Shown: piece by piece, positions 55,918-64,000 of the stretch
Numbering within the stretch: position 1 is the first letter of the stretch
Layout: every line of letters begins with the position of its first letter
Assembly: GCA_947492525.1 (NCBI GenBank)
Contig: CANLNQ010000023.1
Coordinates: 1 to 64,000, forward strand
Source of the DNA: an uncultured Granulosicoccus sp.
Lineage (GTDB): Bacteria > Pseudomonadota > Gammaproteobacteria > Granulosicoccales > Granulosicoccaceae
Length of the DNA: 64,000 nucleotides
Direction: 5' to 3'
Program-made: the position numbers and the translations under genes
Notes under the pieces: generated by a model
Seen by the model: only the letters and a program-made list of their open reading frames with translations
The model's database searches: none
Told to the model about the DNA's origin: nothing

Positions 55918-58362
55918 ATGATTGACAGACTCTTCGGTGCGACAGGCCGGCTGCCTCAACGGCTCATGTCCTACTGGGTCAAGCCGGCAGTGCTGCCCGC
56001 CGAACCTGCGCAGCTGATCGACCCCGAACTGCCCGTGTTGTATGTGCTCGAACTTGGCGGTCTGGCAGACCGTACCGCCTTGCAGTTGATCTGTGCCCGA
56101 CACGGCCTGCCAGACCCCAATGGCAGATTGCTGTACGGGTCTTTGACGGAGAAATCGTCTGTTGACATACTCAAACAACGGCAGGGTACCGTGTTCAGAC
56201 CCCACCGCCTGCTGCTGTCTAAAAAGCTCTCCAGAATCGTTGCAGCCGGCATGGAGGAAGGTGCAGGTGAACTGCAGATCGTCCCTGTCTCTGTCTACTG
56301 GGGTCAGGCACCCGACAAGGAATCCTCCCTGTGGAGGCTCTGGTTCACCGAGAACTGGAACATCGCTGGTCGCAGCCGCAAGTTCGTGACGACACTGCTG
56401 CATGGGCGCAATACCCTTCTGAGTATCAGTGAACCACTCTCCTTCGAAACCCTGCGCAGCAGTGGGGAAACACCGGAGGTACTTGCGCGCAAACTCTCTC
56501 GCATACTGCGAGTGCATTTTCGGCAACGTCGTATCGCCACGCTGGGGCCTGATCAATCGCACCGACGCATGCTCATCAATCATGTCCTGACTGACGCCTC
56601 GGTGCGTCAGGCAATCGTCACCGAAGCTGCCGGCAAATCGTCGGTTCGGGCACGCCGTCAGGCGGAAAGGTATGCCTACGAAATCGCGGCTGATGTTTCC
56701 TATCCGACGGTACGCATTCTCAACAAGTTGCTGAACAGGCTCTGGAACGAGCTGTACGACGGGGTTGAAATCCACGGTCTGCAACGGCTCAAGTCGGTCG
56801 CCGATGGTCACGAGCTGGTCTACGTTCCCTGTCATCGCAGCCATATCGACTACCTGTTGTTGTCATACATCCTGTACAGACAGGGTTACGCCTTGCCCCA
56901 TATTGCCGCAGGCATCAATCTCAATCTGCCAGTGGTGGGCGGCCTCCTGCGCCGGGGCGGCGCCTTCTTTCTGCGCCGCAGTTTTGCAGGTAAACCGCTG
57001 TACACAGCGGTATTCAACGCCTATCTCAAGGAAATCCTGCAACGTGGTCACGCACTGGAGTACTTCGTGGAGGGAGGACGCAGCCGGACGGGACGACTCC
57101 TGCCGCCCAAGGGCGGCATGCTCGCCATGACGGTGCATGCCTATCTGCAAAAGCCACGAACACCGGTTGTCTTCGTGCCGGTTTATCTGGGTTACGAACG
57201 CCTGCTCGAAGGGCGTGCCTTCATCAGCGAATTGTCCGGTGGCAAGAAGCAGAAGGAAACCGTATTTGCGCTACTGCGATCCTTGCGCTCACTCAGGGAG
57301 GATTACGGTCAGGTCTATGTGAATTTCGGCGAGCCGATCGAGCTGTCAGGCCTTCTGGACAGGCACCAGAGCACCTGGCAGCAGTTGCCGCCCTCCGAGG
57401 AACGTCCGGAATGGCTCAGGCCGCTGGTGAACGACTTGGGGAATCGCGTCATGCAGAACATCAATGAAGCTGCCTGCGTAACCCCCGTCAGCCTGTTGGC
57501 CACAACCATGCTGGCCACGAGTCGCGGTCGCATCAGTCGCGAAGAGTTGATACAGCAGATCGACATGTATCAGCAATTGCTGAAGTCTGCTCATGCACAT
57601 TCACGGGTCGAAGTACCCGACATTGATGCCGCCCAGTTGATCGAACACGGAAAGCGCCTTGGTTTCATCGAGACTCATTCCGACAGCCTGGGCCCCATCA
57701 TCCAGGTACGCGCGCAACAGATGACATCCTTGCTGTATTTTCGCAACAACATCCTGCACCTGTTGACCTTGCCTGCACTGATCGCTGCCGCCTTCACCAA
57801 TACCGGCACACGCAACGACATGCATCTGCGCAACCTGATCTCACTGACCTTTCCTTTCCTTCAAGGGGAGCTGTTTCTGCCGACAGAACTGTCGCGCCCG
57901 GTCGTCGATGGCAGCCTCAGTGCTCTTGTTGACGCCGGCCTGATGAATTCCAGAGACGGTGTCTGGCATCGCGCGCCAGCCGGATCCTTGCAGGCGGTTT
58001 CCTTGATGCGCCTTGCACAGGTTGTCATGCCCGCTCTCGAACGCTACTACCTTTGCGCCTCATTGCTTGCCCGGGCCCCGGAAGGACAACTGAGTGATGA
58101 GGAACTGGCCAGACGCAACCTGCTCGGCGCCGAACGTCTGGCAGGTACGCATGGGGGCGAGGCCAGCGAATTGTTTGACAAGAATCTGCATGCCGTTTTC
58201 ATCGACGGGCTGGTAAGGCACGGGTATGTACTGCGAGAAAACGGTGTACTCATTCCCCAGCCCTCGATGATGAAGGTCGAGAAGGAGGCGCGTACCCTGC
58301 TGGGAGAACCTACCCGACACGCCATCATCAATGCAGCTCTGGCTGCCAGTAACCTTGCCTGA
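55918..58362 (+). CDS. plsB: Glycerol-3-phosphate 1-O-acyltransferase
   Basis: PlsB transfers an acyl chain to sn-glycerol-3-phosphate, the first step of membrane phospholipid synthesis. It has 814 residues, as in E. coli. The acyltransferase blocks are visible: PCHRSHIDYLLLSY (HX4D catalytic), GAFFLRR, FVEGGRSRTGRLLPPKGG (glycerol-3-phosphate binding) and VFVPVYLGYERL. It is membrane-associated in the inner membrane. ATG 55918 was chosen; the upstream ATG at 55867 would extend it into the divergent gene. Confidence 0.96.
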   Translation: MIDRLFGATGRLPQRLMSYWVKPAVLPAEPAQLIDPELPVLYVLELGGLADRTALQLICARHGLPDPNGRLLYGSLTEKSSVDILKQRQGTVFRPHRLLLSKKLSRIVAAGMEEGAGELQIVPVSVYWGQAPDKESSLWRLWFTENWNIAGRSRKFVTTLLHGRNTLLSISEPLSFETLRSSGETPEVLARKLSRILRVHFRQRRIATLGPDQSHRRMLINHVLTDASVRQAIVTEAAGKSSVRARRQAERYAYEIAADVSYPTVRILNKLLNRLWNELYDGVEIHGLQRLKSVADGHELVYVPCHRSHIDYLLLSYILYRQGYALPHIAAGINLNLPVVGGLLRRGGAFFLRRSFAGKPLYTAVFNAYLKEILQRGHALEYFVEGGRSRTGRLLPPKGGMLAMTVHAYLQKPRTPVVFVPVYLGYERLLEGRAFISELSGGKKQKETVFALLRSLRSLREDYGQVYVNFGEPIELSGLLDRHQSTWQQLPPSEERPEWLRPLVNDLGNRVMQNINEAACVTPVSLLATTMLATSRGRISREELIQQIDMYQQLLKSAHAHSRVEVPDIDAAQLIEHGKRLGFIETHSDSLGPIIQVRAQQMTSLLYFRNNILHLLTLPALIAAAFTNTGTRNDMHLRNLISLTFPFLQGELFLPTELSRPVVDGSLSALVDAGLMNSRDGVWHRAPAGSLQAVSLMRLAQVVMPALERYYLCASLLARAPEGQLSDEELARRNLLGAERLAGTHGGEASELFDKNLHAVFIDGLVRHGYVLRENGVLIPQPSMMKVEKEARTLLGEPTRHAIINAALAASNLA

Positions 58363-58444
58363 CGAGGCAGATCTCTCATCGGTACGGTACATGCACTCAG
58401 AACGATTCCGAATTCACGTATTTCGATCTGACACTGAGGTTTCA

Positions 58445-59779
58445 ATGTCCCGTTTCATTAGCAACAAGACTACTGCAGGTGCTTGTACTGTCGCGCTATC
58501 GGCCTTGCTCTGCACACCGGCTCTGGCTGGCGATGCTCGCTCCATCGCACTGGGCGGCTCTGTGATAGCCAATGGACACGGGGTGCATGGTGCCGTGGAA
58601 AACCCCGCCTCATTGATGGCCATGAAACGTCGGCAGGAAAGCTTTCACTTCCGTATCGGCTTCGCGATGGAACTGCGCGACACCGGTGATGCCATTGATG
58701 TTCTGACCGATGATGAAAACGAGGATCTGATCGATGACATCGAAACCGAGATCGATCTTCTGAGTCAGTCTCAGGTGCAATGTGATCCGATCTTCGGCGA
58801 CGGCAACGATACCTGTGTGAGTGGCACCCAGGCTGTCGCGGATCTCTCCGGCCGTTTGCTCGATATTCTGGATACGGTTGACGATGAAACCATTGATGGG
58901 CAGGCAACGCTCGACATGGGTGTCGCCTTCACCAGCAAGGCCTGGCCGATGGCCGTCAATCTGCGGCTCAGCGGTACCGCATCCGGTACCCCGTCTATCG
59001 CCGATGGCGACCGTGGCTACATTTCAGAATTTCAGCAGTTGCTCGGTGATGACATTCTGACGCTGGACGAGGCACGCAACTCGCAGTTTCTCGAAGCCAA
59101 TGCTCTGGGTGCGACACTGGAAGTCCAGCAACCTGAAGACGTGTTGCGATCCGAAGCCCAGGGAGCCGGTCTGGCCCGAGCACAGTTGGGTATCAGCTTT
59201 GCCCGATCGTTTATCGTGGGCAAGCATGTGATCGACGCCGGCATCACGCCCAAGATCTCCAGCCTGGTGGCCTACGATGTGGCCATTCGCGTGGAAGACG
59301 AATTCCTCGACGAGACCGAATCCATCCAGGATCGCCTCGATGACAGTGAAGTCAGTGAAAGCTCCTTCACATTCGATGCCGGTGCGTCCATGCTGTTGCC
59401 CGACTTGCCGATCCGTGTGGCTGCTGTATTGCGCAATGCCATCAGCGAATCGGTCAAGACGGAGAACAACTACGAATTCGAGACCACACCGCAACTCATC
59501 GTCGGGGCGCTCTATCAGAGAGGCATGCTCAGCGTCAGTGGCGATCTGGCTCTGAACGAGAGCAAGGTCGATAACTTCGAAACCCAGAAGATGAGTCTCG
59601 GCGTCGAATTCGGCACACGCAAGTTTGCCATACGCGGCGGACTCAGCAGCGATCAGTCACGCGATGAAGACGCAACGTCGGTCAGTCTCGGCTTTGGTCT
59701 CGGCCCCTTGCAGGTCGGTGCACGTCTGACAGGCACCGAATCACTCGAAGCCGGTGCCCAGCTGGCCTACAGCTTCTGA
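58445..59779 (+). CDS. Outer membrane beta-barrel protein of the TraF (TraF_2) family
   Basis: A 444-residue exported protein: signal peptide 1-28 (ending PALA), then GDARSIALGGSVIANGHGVHG and NPASLMA, the start typical of TraF_2/FadL-like proteins. The rest is beta-strand rich and ends in an aromatic residue (AYSF), as outer-membrane barrels do. Annotated relatives are called conjugal transfer protein TraF, but no tra or mob gene is near, so a conjugation role is unlikely. It lies 82 bp after plsB and is followed by a strong terminator. Confidence 0.78.
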   Translation: MSRFISNKTTAGACTVALSALLCTPALAGDARSIALGGSVIANGHGVHGAVENPASLMAMKRRQESFHFRIGFAMELRDTGDAIDVLTDDENEDLIDDIETEIDLLSQSQVQCDPIFGDGNDTCVSGTQAVADLSGRLLDILDTVDDETIDGQATLDMGVAFTSKAWPMAVNLRLSGTASGTPSIADGDRGYISEFQQLLGDDILTLDEARNSQFLEANALGATLEVQQPEDVLRSEAQGAGLARAQLGISFARSFIVGKHVIDAGITPKISSLVAYDVAIRVEDEFLDETESIQDRLDDSEVSESSFTFDAGASMLLPDLPIRVAAVLRNAISESVKTENNYEFETTPQLIVGALYQRGMLSVSGDLALNESKVDNFETQKMSLGVEFGTRKFAIRGGLSSDQSRDEDATSVSLGFGLGPLQVGARLTGTESLEAGAQLAYSF

Positions 59780-59796
59780 TCGAATGCAGCAAGCCT

Positions 59797-59833
59797 CGGT
59801 TTTTCCAGTTGCGGTCCGTAGCTGGAAAAACCG
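59797..59833. terminator. Bidirectional terminator between convergent genes
   Basis: CGGTTTTTCCAG (59797-59808) and CTGGAAAAACCG (59822-59833) form a perfect 12-bp stem with a 13-nt loop between the TraF-like and spermidine-synthase-like stops. The stem itself carries five T's on each strand, which suits both directions, although no T-run follows. Confidence 0.7.
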
Positions 59834-59857
59834 ACTCCCGGGCAATCGGCCCCTGCC

Positions 59858-60643
59858 TCAGAAGCGCAGTGGCCGCCTGATGATCGCCCTCGCCTGCCGT
59901 TGCAAAGCCGCGCCGGGAAGAGTGGTTTCAAGCTGCCTTGACCATTCCCGCGCCTGCAGGCTCTGCTGACACAATACGCCTATCGCGTTTTCATAAGCAG
60001 GCAGAGTCCAGCGATAGCCATGACGCAAACCGCAATCGGCAAAGACAGGCAATGCCTGCTTGAGCTCATGGGAGTTGACACAGTTGACGACCAGCAAGCC
60101 GCCGGCGCACAGGTTCTGTTGCAACTGCTCCACCCAGTGAGTCGTCAGCGCACAGGCTCGCAAGGGCTCTCCCTCGGAATGACCGAACAGATCGTCGATG
60201 ATCAGATCAAAGGGCTCGCCATCGTGGTTTGCCAGCCAGTCGATCGCATTGTCATGGATCAGTTCGACACGCTCATCATCGATGCCGAACCATTTTTCCG
60301 CCACCGTCAGATGCTGTGCATCGATTTCCACGGCAAGCAGCTCCGTGAAATTGCATAGACACTGCAACTGCCTGATGACGGCCCCACCCCCCACGCCCAG
60401 CAACAACACGCGACGTGTGCGTTCAACGGGGCGATAGAGTACCGGCAGGCTCAGGCAATCCCAGACACCGCCAGCAAAAGGCCGGTCAGGATTCCACTGA
60501 CTGTGAAAGACACGATTGCTGTAGAGCCTGATCGAGGCTCCGGAGCGGCGGACGCTATAGTGTGTATCGGCCGTCTGGTGCTCCCATAGCAGAGTCATGC
60601 AAGAACGTCTCGGGTCATGCTCACTCGAATCATGCAGATTCAC
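59858..60643 (-). CDS. Spermidine-synthase-like methyltransferase-fold protein
   Basis: A 261-residue protein with the Rossmann-like SAM fold used by polyamine aminopropyltransferases. VLLLGVGGGAVIRQL is the nucleotide loop, LLAVEIDAQHLTVAEKWF holds the acidic residue after strand 2, and DLIIDDLFGHSEG replaces the D-x-x-D-P motif of true SpeE. The lack of the N-terminal strand region and of the exact SpeE motif argues against polyamine synthesis; such orphan relatives are common. GTG 60643 overlaps the NnrU stop (GTGA). Confidence 0.78.
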   Translation of the reverse strand: MNLHDSSEHDPRRSCMTLLWEHQTADTHYSVRRSGASIRLYSNRVFHSQWNPDRPFAGGVWDCLSLPVLYRPVERTRRVLLLGVGGGAVIRQLQCLCNFTELLAVEIDAQHLTVAEKWFGIDDERVELIHDNAIDWLANHDGEPFDLIIDDLFGHSEGEPLRACALTTHWVEQLQQNLCAGGLLVVNCVNSHELKQALPVFADCGLRHGYRWTLPAYENAIGVLCQQSLQAREWSRQLETTLPGAALQRQARAIIRRPLRF

Positions 60644-61224
60644 GCACCAAAGGGGCTGACACCGATCAGCGCGATATGCAGCCAGAACGCGAAGGCGAAC
60701 CAGGCGCCACCGCCAGCCACGACCGCCATGGCATCGCGCGAAATACCGGCAGCGGCCTGCCTGACGACACCCTCTCGCCGATCACGGCGGCGACTGACGG
60801 CATAGTCGACAATGGCCCAGACCAGAAAGGCACCGAAGAGCACGATGTCGCCCAATCGTCCGTTGGCCAGCAGATGAGCCACTGCCCACACCTTCACGGC
60901 CAACACCATGGGATGCCCCAGCACCGCCTTGATACGAGTCCCGGGAATGTAGGCGGCGGCCAGCAGAATGAAAGACAGCAGCATCAACAGGGCTGCCAGA
61001 TGAGACAGCGCCACTGGCGGTGTCCAGACAAAGACCGGATTCAGCCGGGTTGCGGAGTAGCCTGTGACGATGAACACCAGTCCCAGCAGGGAGACCAGCG
61101 AATAGAGCCCCTTGTAGAGTCGATCACCCCTTGCAGCGATGAATTGCGTACGCGCATCCTCCGCCAGAATCCGGACCGAGTGCATGCCGAGGAACAACAC
61201 CAGGCCAATGAGCAGCTGAATCAT
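60640..61224 (-). CDS. NnrU family membrane protein
   Basis: A 194-residue protein with about five helices. The family signature is near the start (LIGLVLFLGMHSVRILAED) with YKGLYSLVSLLGLVFIVTGY and, later, GHPMVLAVKVWAVAHLLANGRLGDIVLFG, where His and Asp lie in a conserved loop. NnrU relates to nitrite/nitric oxide metabolism in denitrifiers and to a wider NnrU/MAPEG-like fold. No denitrification gene is nearby, so the role is unclear. It starts 5 bp after the TerB gene. Confidence 0.87.
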   Translation of the reverse strand: MIQLLIGLVLFLGMHSVRILAEDARTQFIAARGDRLYKGLYSLVSLLGLVFIVTGYSATRLNPVFVWTPPVALSHLAALLMLLSFILLAAAYIPGTRIKAVLGHPMVLAVKVWAVAHLLANGRLGDIVLFGAFLVWAIVDYAVSRRRDRREGVVRQAAAGISRDAMAVVAGGGAWFAFAFWLHIALIGVSPFGA

Positions 61225-61229
61225 GCTGT

Positions 61230-61673
61230 TTATTCTTCCAATACCTTGAGTTTTGCCTGCATGAAGTCTCGATGCTTGATGAACAGCAGATCGCTGATCT
61301 TGCGAATGGTGTATTCCTCATAGCCATCGATATCGCCATCAGCCAGGGCCACACGCCACATCTGCTCCACTAGCGCAAGCTTGCACGACTTGTCCAACTG
61401 CTCATTGATCAAACGGACATGCTCGTACATCGACACGGTTGAATCTGCCTCGGCAAGCGCCTCGTCAACAATTCCTTCGATGTCGTCTGCATCGAGTTTT
61501 CCGGCACCCTGCAGAGCCTTGATGATGGTCTCGCGCTCGGCAGGATCGATCTCGTGATCGGCCCGCGCTATTTCCACCAGCAGGGTTGCACTCACGCGCT
61601 CTATATCGAGCGCTGATACCGGTTCTGTCGGGTCAAGAGACGCCGAAATTCTATCCAGCAGTTTATTCAGCAT
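61230..61673 (-). CDS. TerB-like tellurite resistance domain protein
   Basis: A 147-residue helical protein with the TerB fold. Conserved acidic motifs include EIARADHEIDPAERETII in the first repeat and VALADGDIDGYEEYTIRKISDLL in the second, both with Asp/Glu groups that may bind metal. ATG 61673 overlaps the stop of the upstream lipoprotein gene by 11 bases. It is a stand-alone TerB, not part of a terZABCDE operon, so tellurite resistance is not implied. Confidence 0.83.
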   Translation of the reverse strand: MLNKLLDRISASLDPTEPVSALDIERVSATLLVEIARADHEIDPAERETIIKALQGAGKLDADDIEGIVDEALAEADSTVSMYEHVRLINEQLDKSCKLALVEQMWRVALADGDIDGYEEYTIRKISDLLFIKHRDFMQAKLKVLEE

Positions 61674-63036
61674 GGTGCCCATTCGTGTAGTCGAGACGCT
61701 CGCCTTCAAGCTGGATTCTGGCGTGCTCGGACAGCGCTGTACTCGCCCCACTCTCGCCACGCTTGCCAGCCACAGCTGTCAGCTCATCTCGATTGCTGCA
61801 CCAGTCTACCCCTTCTGTCATGGCGCTCTGTTGACCGAGTCCACTGGCGAAGAATTCATCAATTTCAGTACTATATCCGTAAATGCTTTCCACGACCCAC
61901 TTTGCCCTGAGTTGAACCGTCGGATCGGCAATGCGATTGCGAACGCCCCAACCGACAGTCAGGTCAGTGCACTCGTAGTTGTCCTCATCCTCGGGCTTTT
62001 GCACGAAAGCCATGTAGTAATCGACATCAAAATCCCGTTTGATCATGGCGGTGGCAAACAAGGTAGCAAAATCCTCACGATGGGTACTGTAACCGTAGTA
62101 TTTCGCGGCACCGTCATTGCCCATGAACGCACCGACAAGCGCTGGCGAATAGTTCATCTGCTCGATGGTCGCTTGCTGGCCCTTGTAACTGACCTGTGCC
62201 AGAGACTGAAGTTCTTCGGAATACAGTGGCAGATCCAGATAGAGTTGCGGTGAAAGCCAGTATTGCTGATTGGCCTCCAGGGCGTCTGCCGGCTTGAGCG
62301 ACGCATCCAGTGTCGGCACGCTGGCACTCGGCAGATAATCAACAGCATGTGCCAGTTCGTGGTACAGCAAACGGGAAACCGGAATCCTGATGTCGTCGAG
62401 TGACCGCTCGCTTGTATTGGTCAGGCTGTAATAGTAGCTGGCAGGCATAGCGCCCTGACGCAGCGTTCCGAACGACCAGAACTGCAGATCCTTGCCATAA
62501 CCGCTGCGGTAGTCCTCTTCTATCGAGACAGTGGCCTTTTCCTCGATACTCAGCCAGAGGTTATCCGGGTCCAGCTGGATGCCGCCCGTGCCTCCCCAGT
62601 AGTTTGAAGGACGTACGGTGCTGCCGATGGCGATCGATGTCAGGGAGCCGAACAGTGTGACCATGTCCTCGGGGGCTTCGGTCAGCAACTGTTCGAACCG
62701 CTGACCCATCCAGTCATGCGTGACCAGCAGGCGATCGAGAATGTCTTCACGAGTGAAGTCGGGTGTGGCTTGTGTGATGAATGGCAGGGTTTCCAGGCTG
62801 CACGCATCCGACGATCTGTCAACCAGTGCACAGTCTCTCAGTACGTCTGCGTAGGGACTGTCCGCGCGATAGGCATACAGCTGATCCGTTCCTCTGACGT
62901 CGGCACGGGCCACAAAGCCCGTATCACCTCCGTTGTTGTCAGGATCGTCCTCGGAGGGGGTATCCCCCCCTCCGCCACCACTGCAGGCACCGACAAGGCA
63001 AGCCACCATCAGATACCCTGCTTTCCTTGCAATCAC
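61663..63036 (-). CDS. Putative zinc metalloprotease lipoprotein
   Basis: A 457-residue protein with a lipobox (LVGAC, Cys at 18) followed by a Gly/Asp/Glu-rich tether. LLYHELAHAVDY has the zinc-binding HExxH (His226, Glu227, His230). A third ligand may be the Glu of HREDFATLF near 333. Pairs of Cys in CALVDRSSDAC and elsewhere could form disulphides. It is probably a surface or periplasmic peptidase of the gluzincin type; no named family was recognised. It is co-transcribed with terB and nnrU. Confidence 0.7.
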   Translation of the reverse strand: MIARKAGYLMVACLVGACSGGGGGDTPSEDDPDNNGGDTGFVARADVRGTDQLYAYRADSPYADVLRDCALVDRSSDACSLETLPFITQATPDFTREDILDRLLVTHDWMGQRFEQLLTEAPEDMVTLFGSLTSIAIGSTVRPSNYWGGTGGIQLDPDNLWLSIEEKATVSIEEDYRSGYGKDLQFWSFGTLRQGAMPASYYYSLTNTSERSLDDIRIPVSRLLYHELAHAVDYLPSASVPTLDASLKPADALEANQQYWLSPQLYLDLPLYSEELQSLAQVSYKGQQATIEQMNYSPALVGAFMGNDGAAKYYGYSTHREDFATLFATAMIKRDFDVDYYMAFVQKPEDEDNYECTDLTVGWGVRNRIADPTVQLRAKWVVESIYGYSTEIDEFFASGLGQQSAMTEGVDWCSNRDELTAVAGKRGESGASTALSEHARIQLEGERLDYTNGHHAE

Positions 63037-63076
63037 TGGCGCGCCCTCTCTTTCGCATAACGACAGGGCCCCTACT

Positions 63077-64000
63077 TTACCTTATCCTCAACTCGACTCG
63101 TCGGTTCAGGGCACGCCCATTGGCTGTATCGTTACTGCTGATGGGACGCGTTTCTCCATAACCCATGGTCGTCATGCGTTCAGTTGCCAATCCCTTGCTG
63201 GTCAGGTAATTGTAGACAGCCTCTGCCCGGCGTATCGACAGGCTCATGTTGTATTGTTCCGGCGCGATCCAGTCGGTATGCCCATCGATCATGATCTCCA
63301 GATCATTCTCGAGCATGGCTTCTGCAAAGGCATCGAGTTTGGCCGCATCCTCGGCGTTGATGTCCGACTGATCGAATTCGAAGTAGACCAGAGGCGGTAC
63401 GACAGGTGCCACGGCCGGTGGTTCGGGCGCTACAGGCTTCGCAAGCTCGGCGCTTGTGGTTTCCTTGGGAAGCACCGGAGGTGGTACGGCTACCGGCACC
63501 TGACCAAAGCGCTTCAACACGCCGACATTGAGATATTGTGCATCGGTGTCCATGCTCATGAGCTCTGTACGCAATGCAAACCCATTGCTGAACCCGTATT
63601 CGAGACCCAGTCCGAACGCGACGTGAGTTGCATAGTCGCGCATGTAGTCGACATTCTCAGAGTCGTTCTCCATATGTCCGATACCGACGCGACCATACAG
63701 TGACAGACCTTCTCGCCTGAACAGTCCATCAGTATCGGAATCCATCAGGGAGAGCCCGCTACGAGAATTGACCAGGTAACCCAGCAGACTCAGGCCGAAG
63801 ACCTGATAATCGACAGAACCGGCAGAGGCGCCGAGAAAGTCGATGCCGGCGGACCCAAGGTCGGCAATGTAACCTTCCACAGCGAACATCCGGCTGAAGT
63901 CGTAACCGACGGCCAGATGCCCACCGGAATCACTGTCATCACCCACGGTCAATGCTGCGGTCGGCGACTCCGGTTCAAGCTTCGTGACACCGATTCCACC
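63077..64000 (-). CDS. OmpA-family outer membrane protein (5' end outside window)
   Basis: The frame is open from the window end (64000) through the stop at 63077, so the N-terminus and signal peptide are missing. Visible residues (about 307) begin GIGVTKLEPESP. The barrel part includes GGHLAVGYDFSRMFAVEGYIADLGS and GLGLEYGFSNGFALRTELM. A Pro-rich linker (about 155-195) leads to an OmpA domain with FEFDQSDINAEDAAKLDAF, IMIDGHTDWIAP and NRRVELRIR. It probably anchors the outer membrane to peptidoglycan. It lies 40 bp before the metalloprotease lipoprotein and may be co-transcribed. Confidence 0.9.
   Translation of the reverse strand, partial: GGIGVTKLEPESPTAALTVGDDSDSGGHLAVGYDFSRMFAVEGYIADLGSAGIDFLGASAGSVDYQVFGLSLLGYLVNSRSGLSLMDSDTDGLFRREGLSLYGRVGIGHMENDSENVDYMRDYATHVAFGLGLEYGFSNGFALRTELMSMDTDAQYLNVGVLKRFGQVPVAVPPPVLPKETTSAELAKPVAPEPPAVAPVVPPLVYFEFDQSDINAEDAAKLDAFAEAMLENDLEIMIDGHTDWIAPEQYNMSLSIRRAEAVYNYLTSKGLATERMTTMGYGETRPISSNDTANGRALNRRVELRIR

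Noticed and set aside
55897..56844. Upstream extension of the AhpD-like frame through plsB
   Set aside because: This part is antisense to conserved plsB sequence and unlike any AhpD protein; the real start is taken as 55896.
58445..59779. Conjugation machinery
   Set aside because: Only one TraF-like barrel is present; there are no relaxase, coupling or pilus genes.
60640..61224. Denitrification locus from the NnrU family name
   Set aside because: No nir, nor or nnrS gene is near; the family is wider than denitrification.
61230..61673. Tellurite resistance operon
   Set aside because: Single TerB-fold proteins are common outside ter operons, and none of terZACDE is here.

Overview
The window reads as chromosome of a GC-rich gammaproteobacterium, probably marine and free-living. 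The evidence is gene order: prmA-accC-accB-aroQ beside dusB-fis and purH, a groES-groEL operon with fxsA upstream, a fabB/fabA pair, plsB, dsbD and hemB/hemF. The tripartite tricarboxylate transporter, many outer-membrane OmpA-type proteins and the lipid genes fit a Gram-negative of the Chromatiales/Granulosicoccus type, but that placement is inference. No rRNA, tRNA, CRISPR array or prophage was seen.

Left edge (1-2150): the tail of an IS3-family transposase, about 550 bp of degraded non-coding DNA, a BON-domain lipoprotein and a transglutaminase-like protein. Region 2575-9571 is one catabolic operon: a clear sigma70 promoter with an overlapping palindromic operator, then tctC-tctB-tctA, a TetR-family regulator, a Gfo/Idh/MocA dehydrogenase, a DUF993 aldolase-like protein and a xylose-isomerase-like TIM barrel. 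It probably imports and degrades one unknown, perhaps acidic, sugar or polyol. A second Gfo/Idh/MocA gene converges on it.

10954-21122: hemF with a thioesterase, a leftward run (DUF606 membrane protein, nitroreductase, aldo-keto reductase, class IV aminotransferase, DUF192, aroE, a TM protein with an acidic linker), then hemB, an OmpA-like porin and a small CPBP membrane protease. 21248-29085 is a leftward housekeeping block (purH, fis, dusB, a DUF3426 zinc-ribbon protein, prmA, accC, accB, aroQ). 29191-37799 holds srkA, a CheY/CheX pair, fabB-fabA, a DUF4197 lipoprotein, a DUF924 protein, tag and a GGDEF/EAL protein. 37882-43350 has groEL/groES under a perfect CIRCE element, fxsA, and a dsbD with a duplicated N-terminal domain.

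43431-64000: an AlkA-like glycosylase, a GH63-type glucosidase with a small HNH gene, a basic-amino-acid ABC importer, an ABC exporter with a small membrane protein, a divergent pair of GTPase genes, an AhpD-like protein divergent from plsB, a TraF-like outer-membrane protein, and a leftward set (spermidine-synthase-like, NnrU, TerB, a zinc-protease-like lipoprotein, an OmpA protein cut by the window end).

The most unusual feature is a set of four short tandem-repeat arrays with 8-, 6-, 5- and 7-bp units. Each lies between the stop codons of a convergent gene pair, and two touch a stop codon exactly. No comparable array is seen in any other kind of gap in the window.
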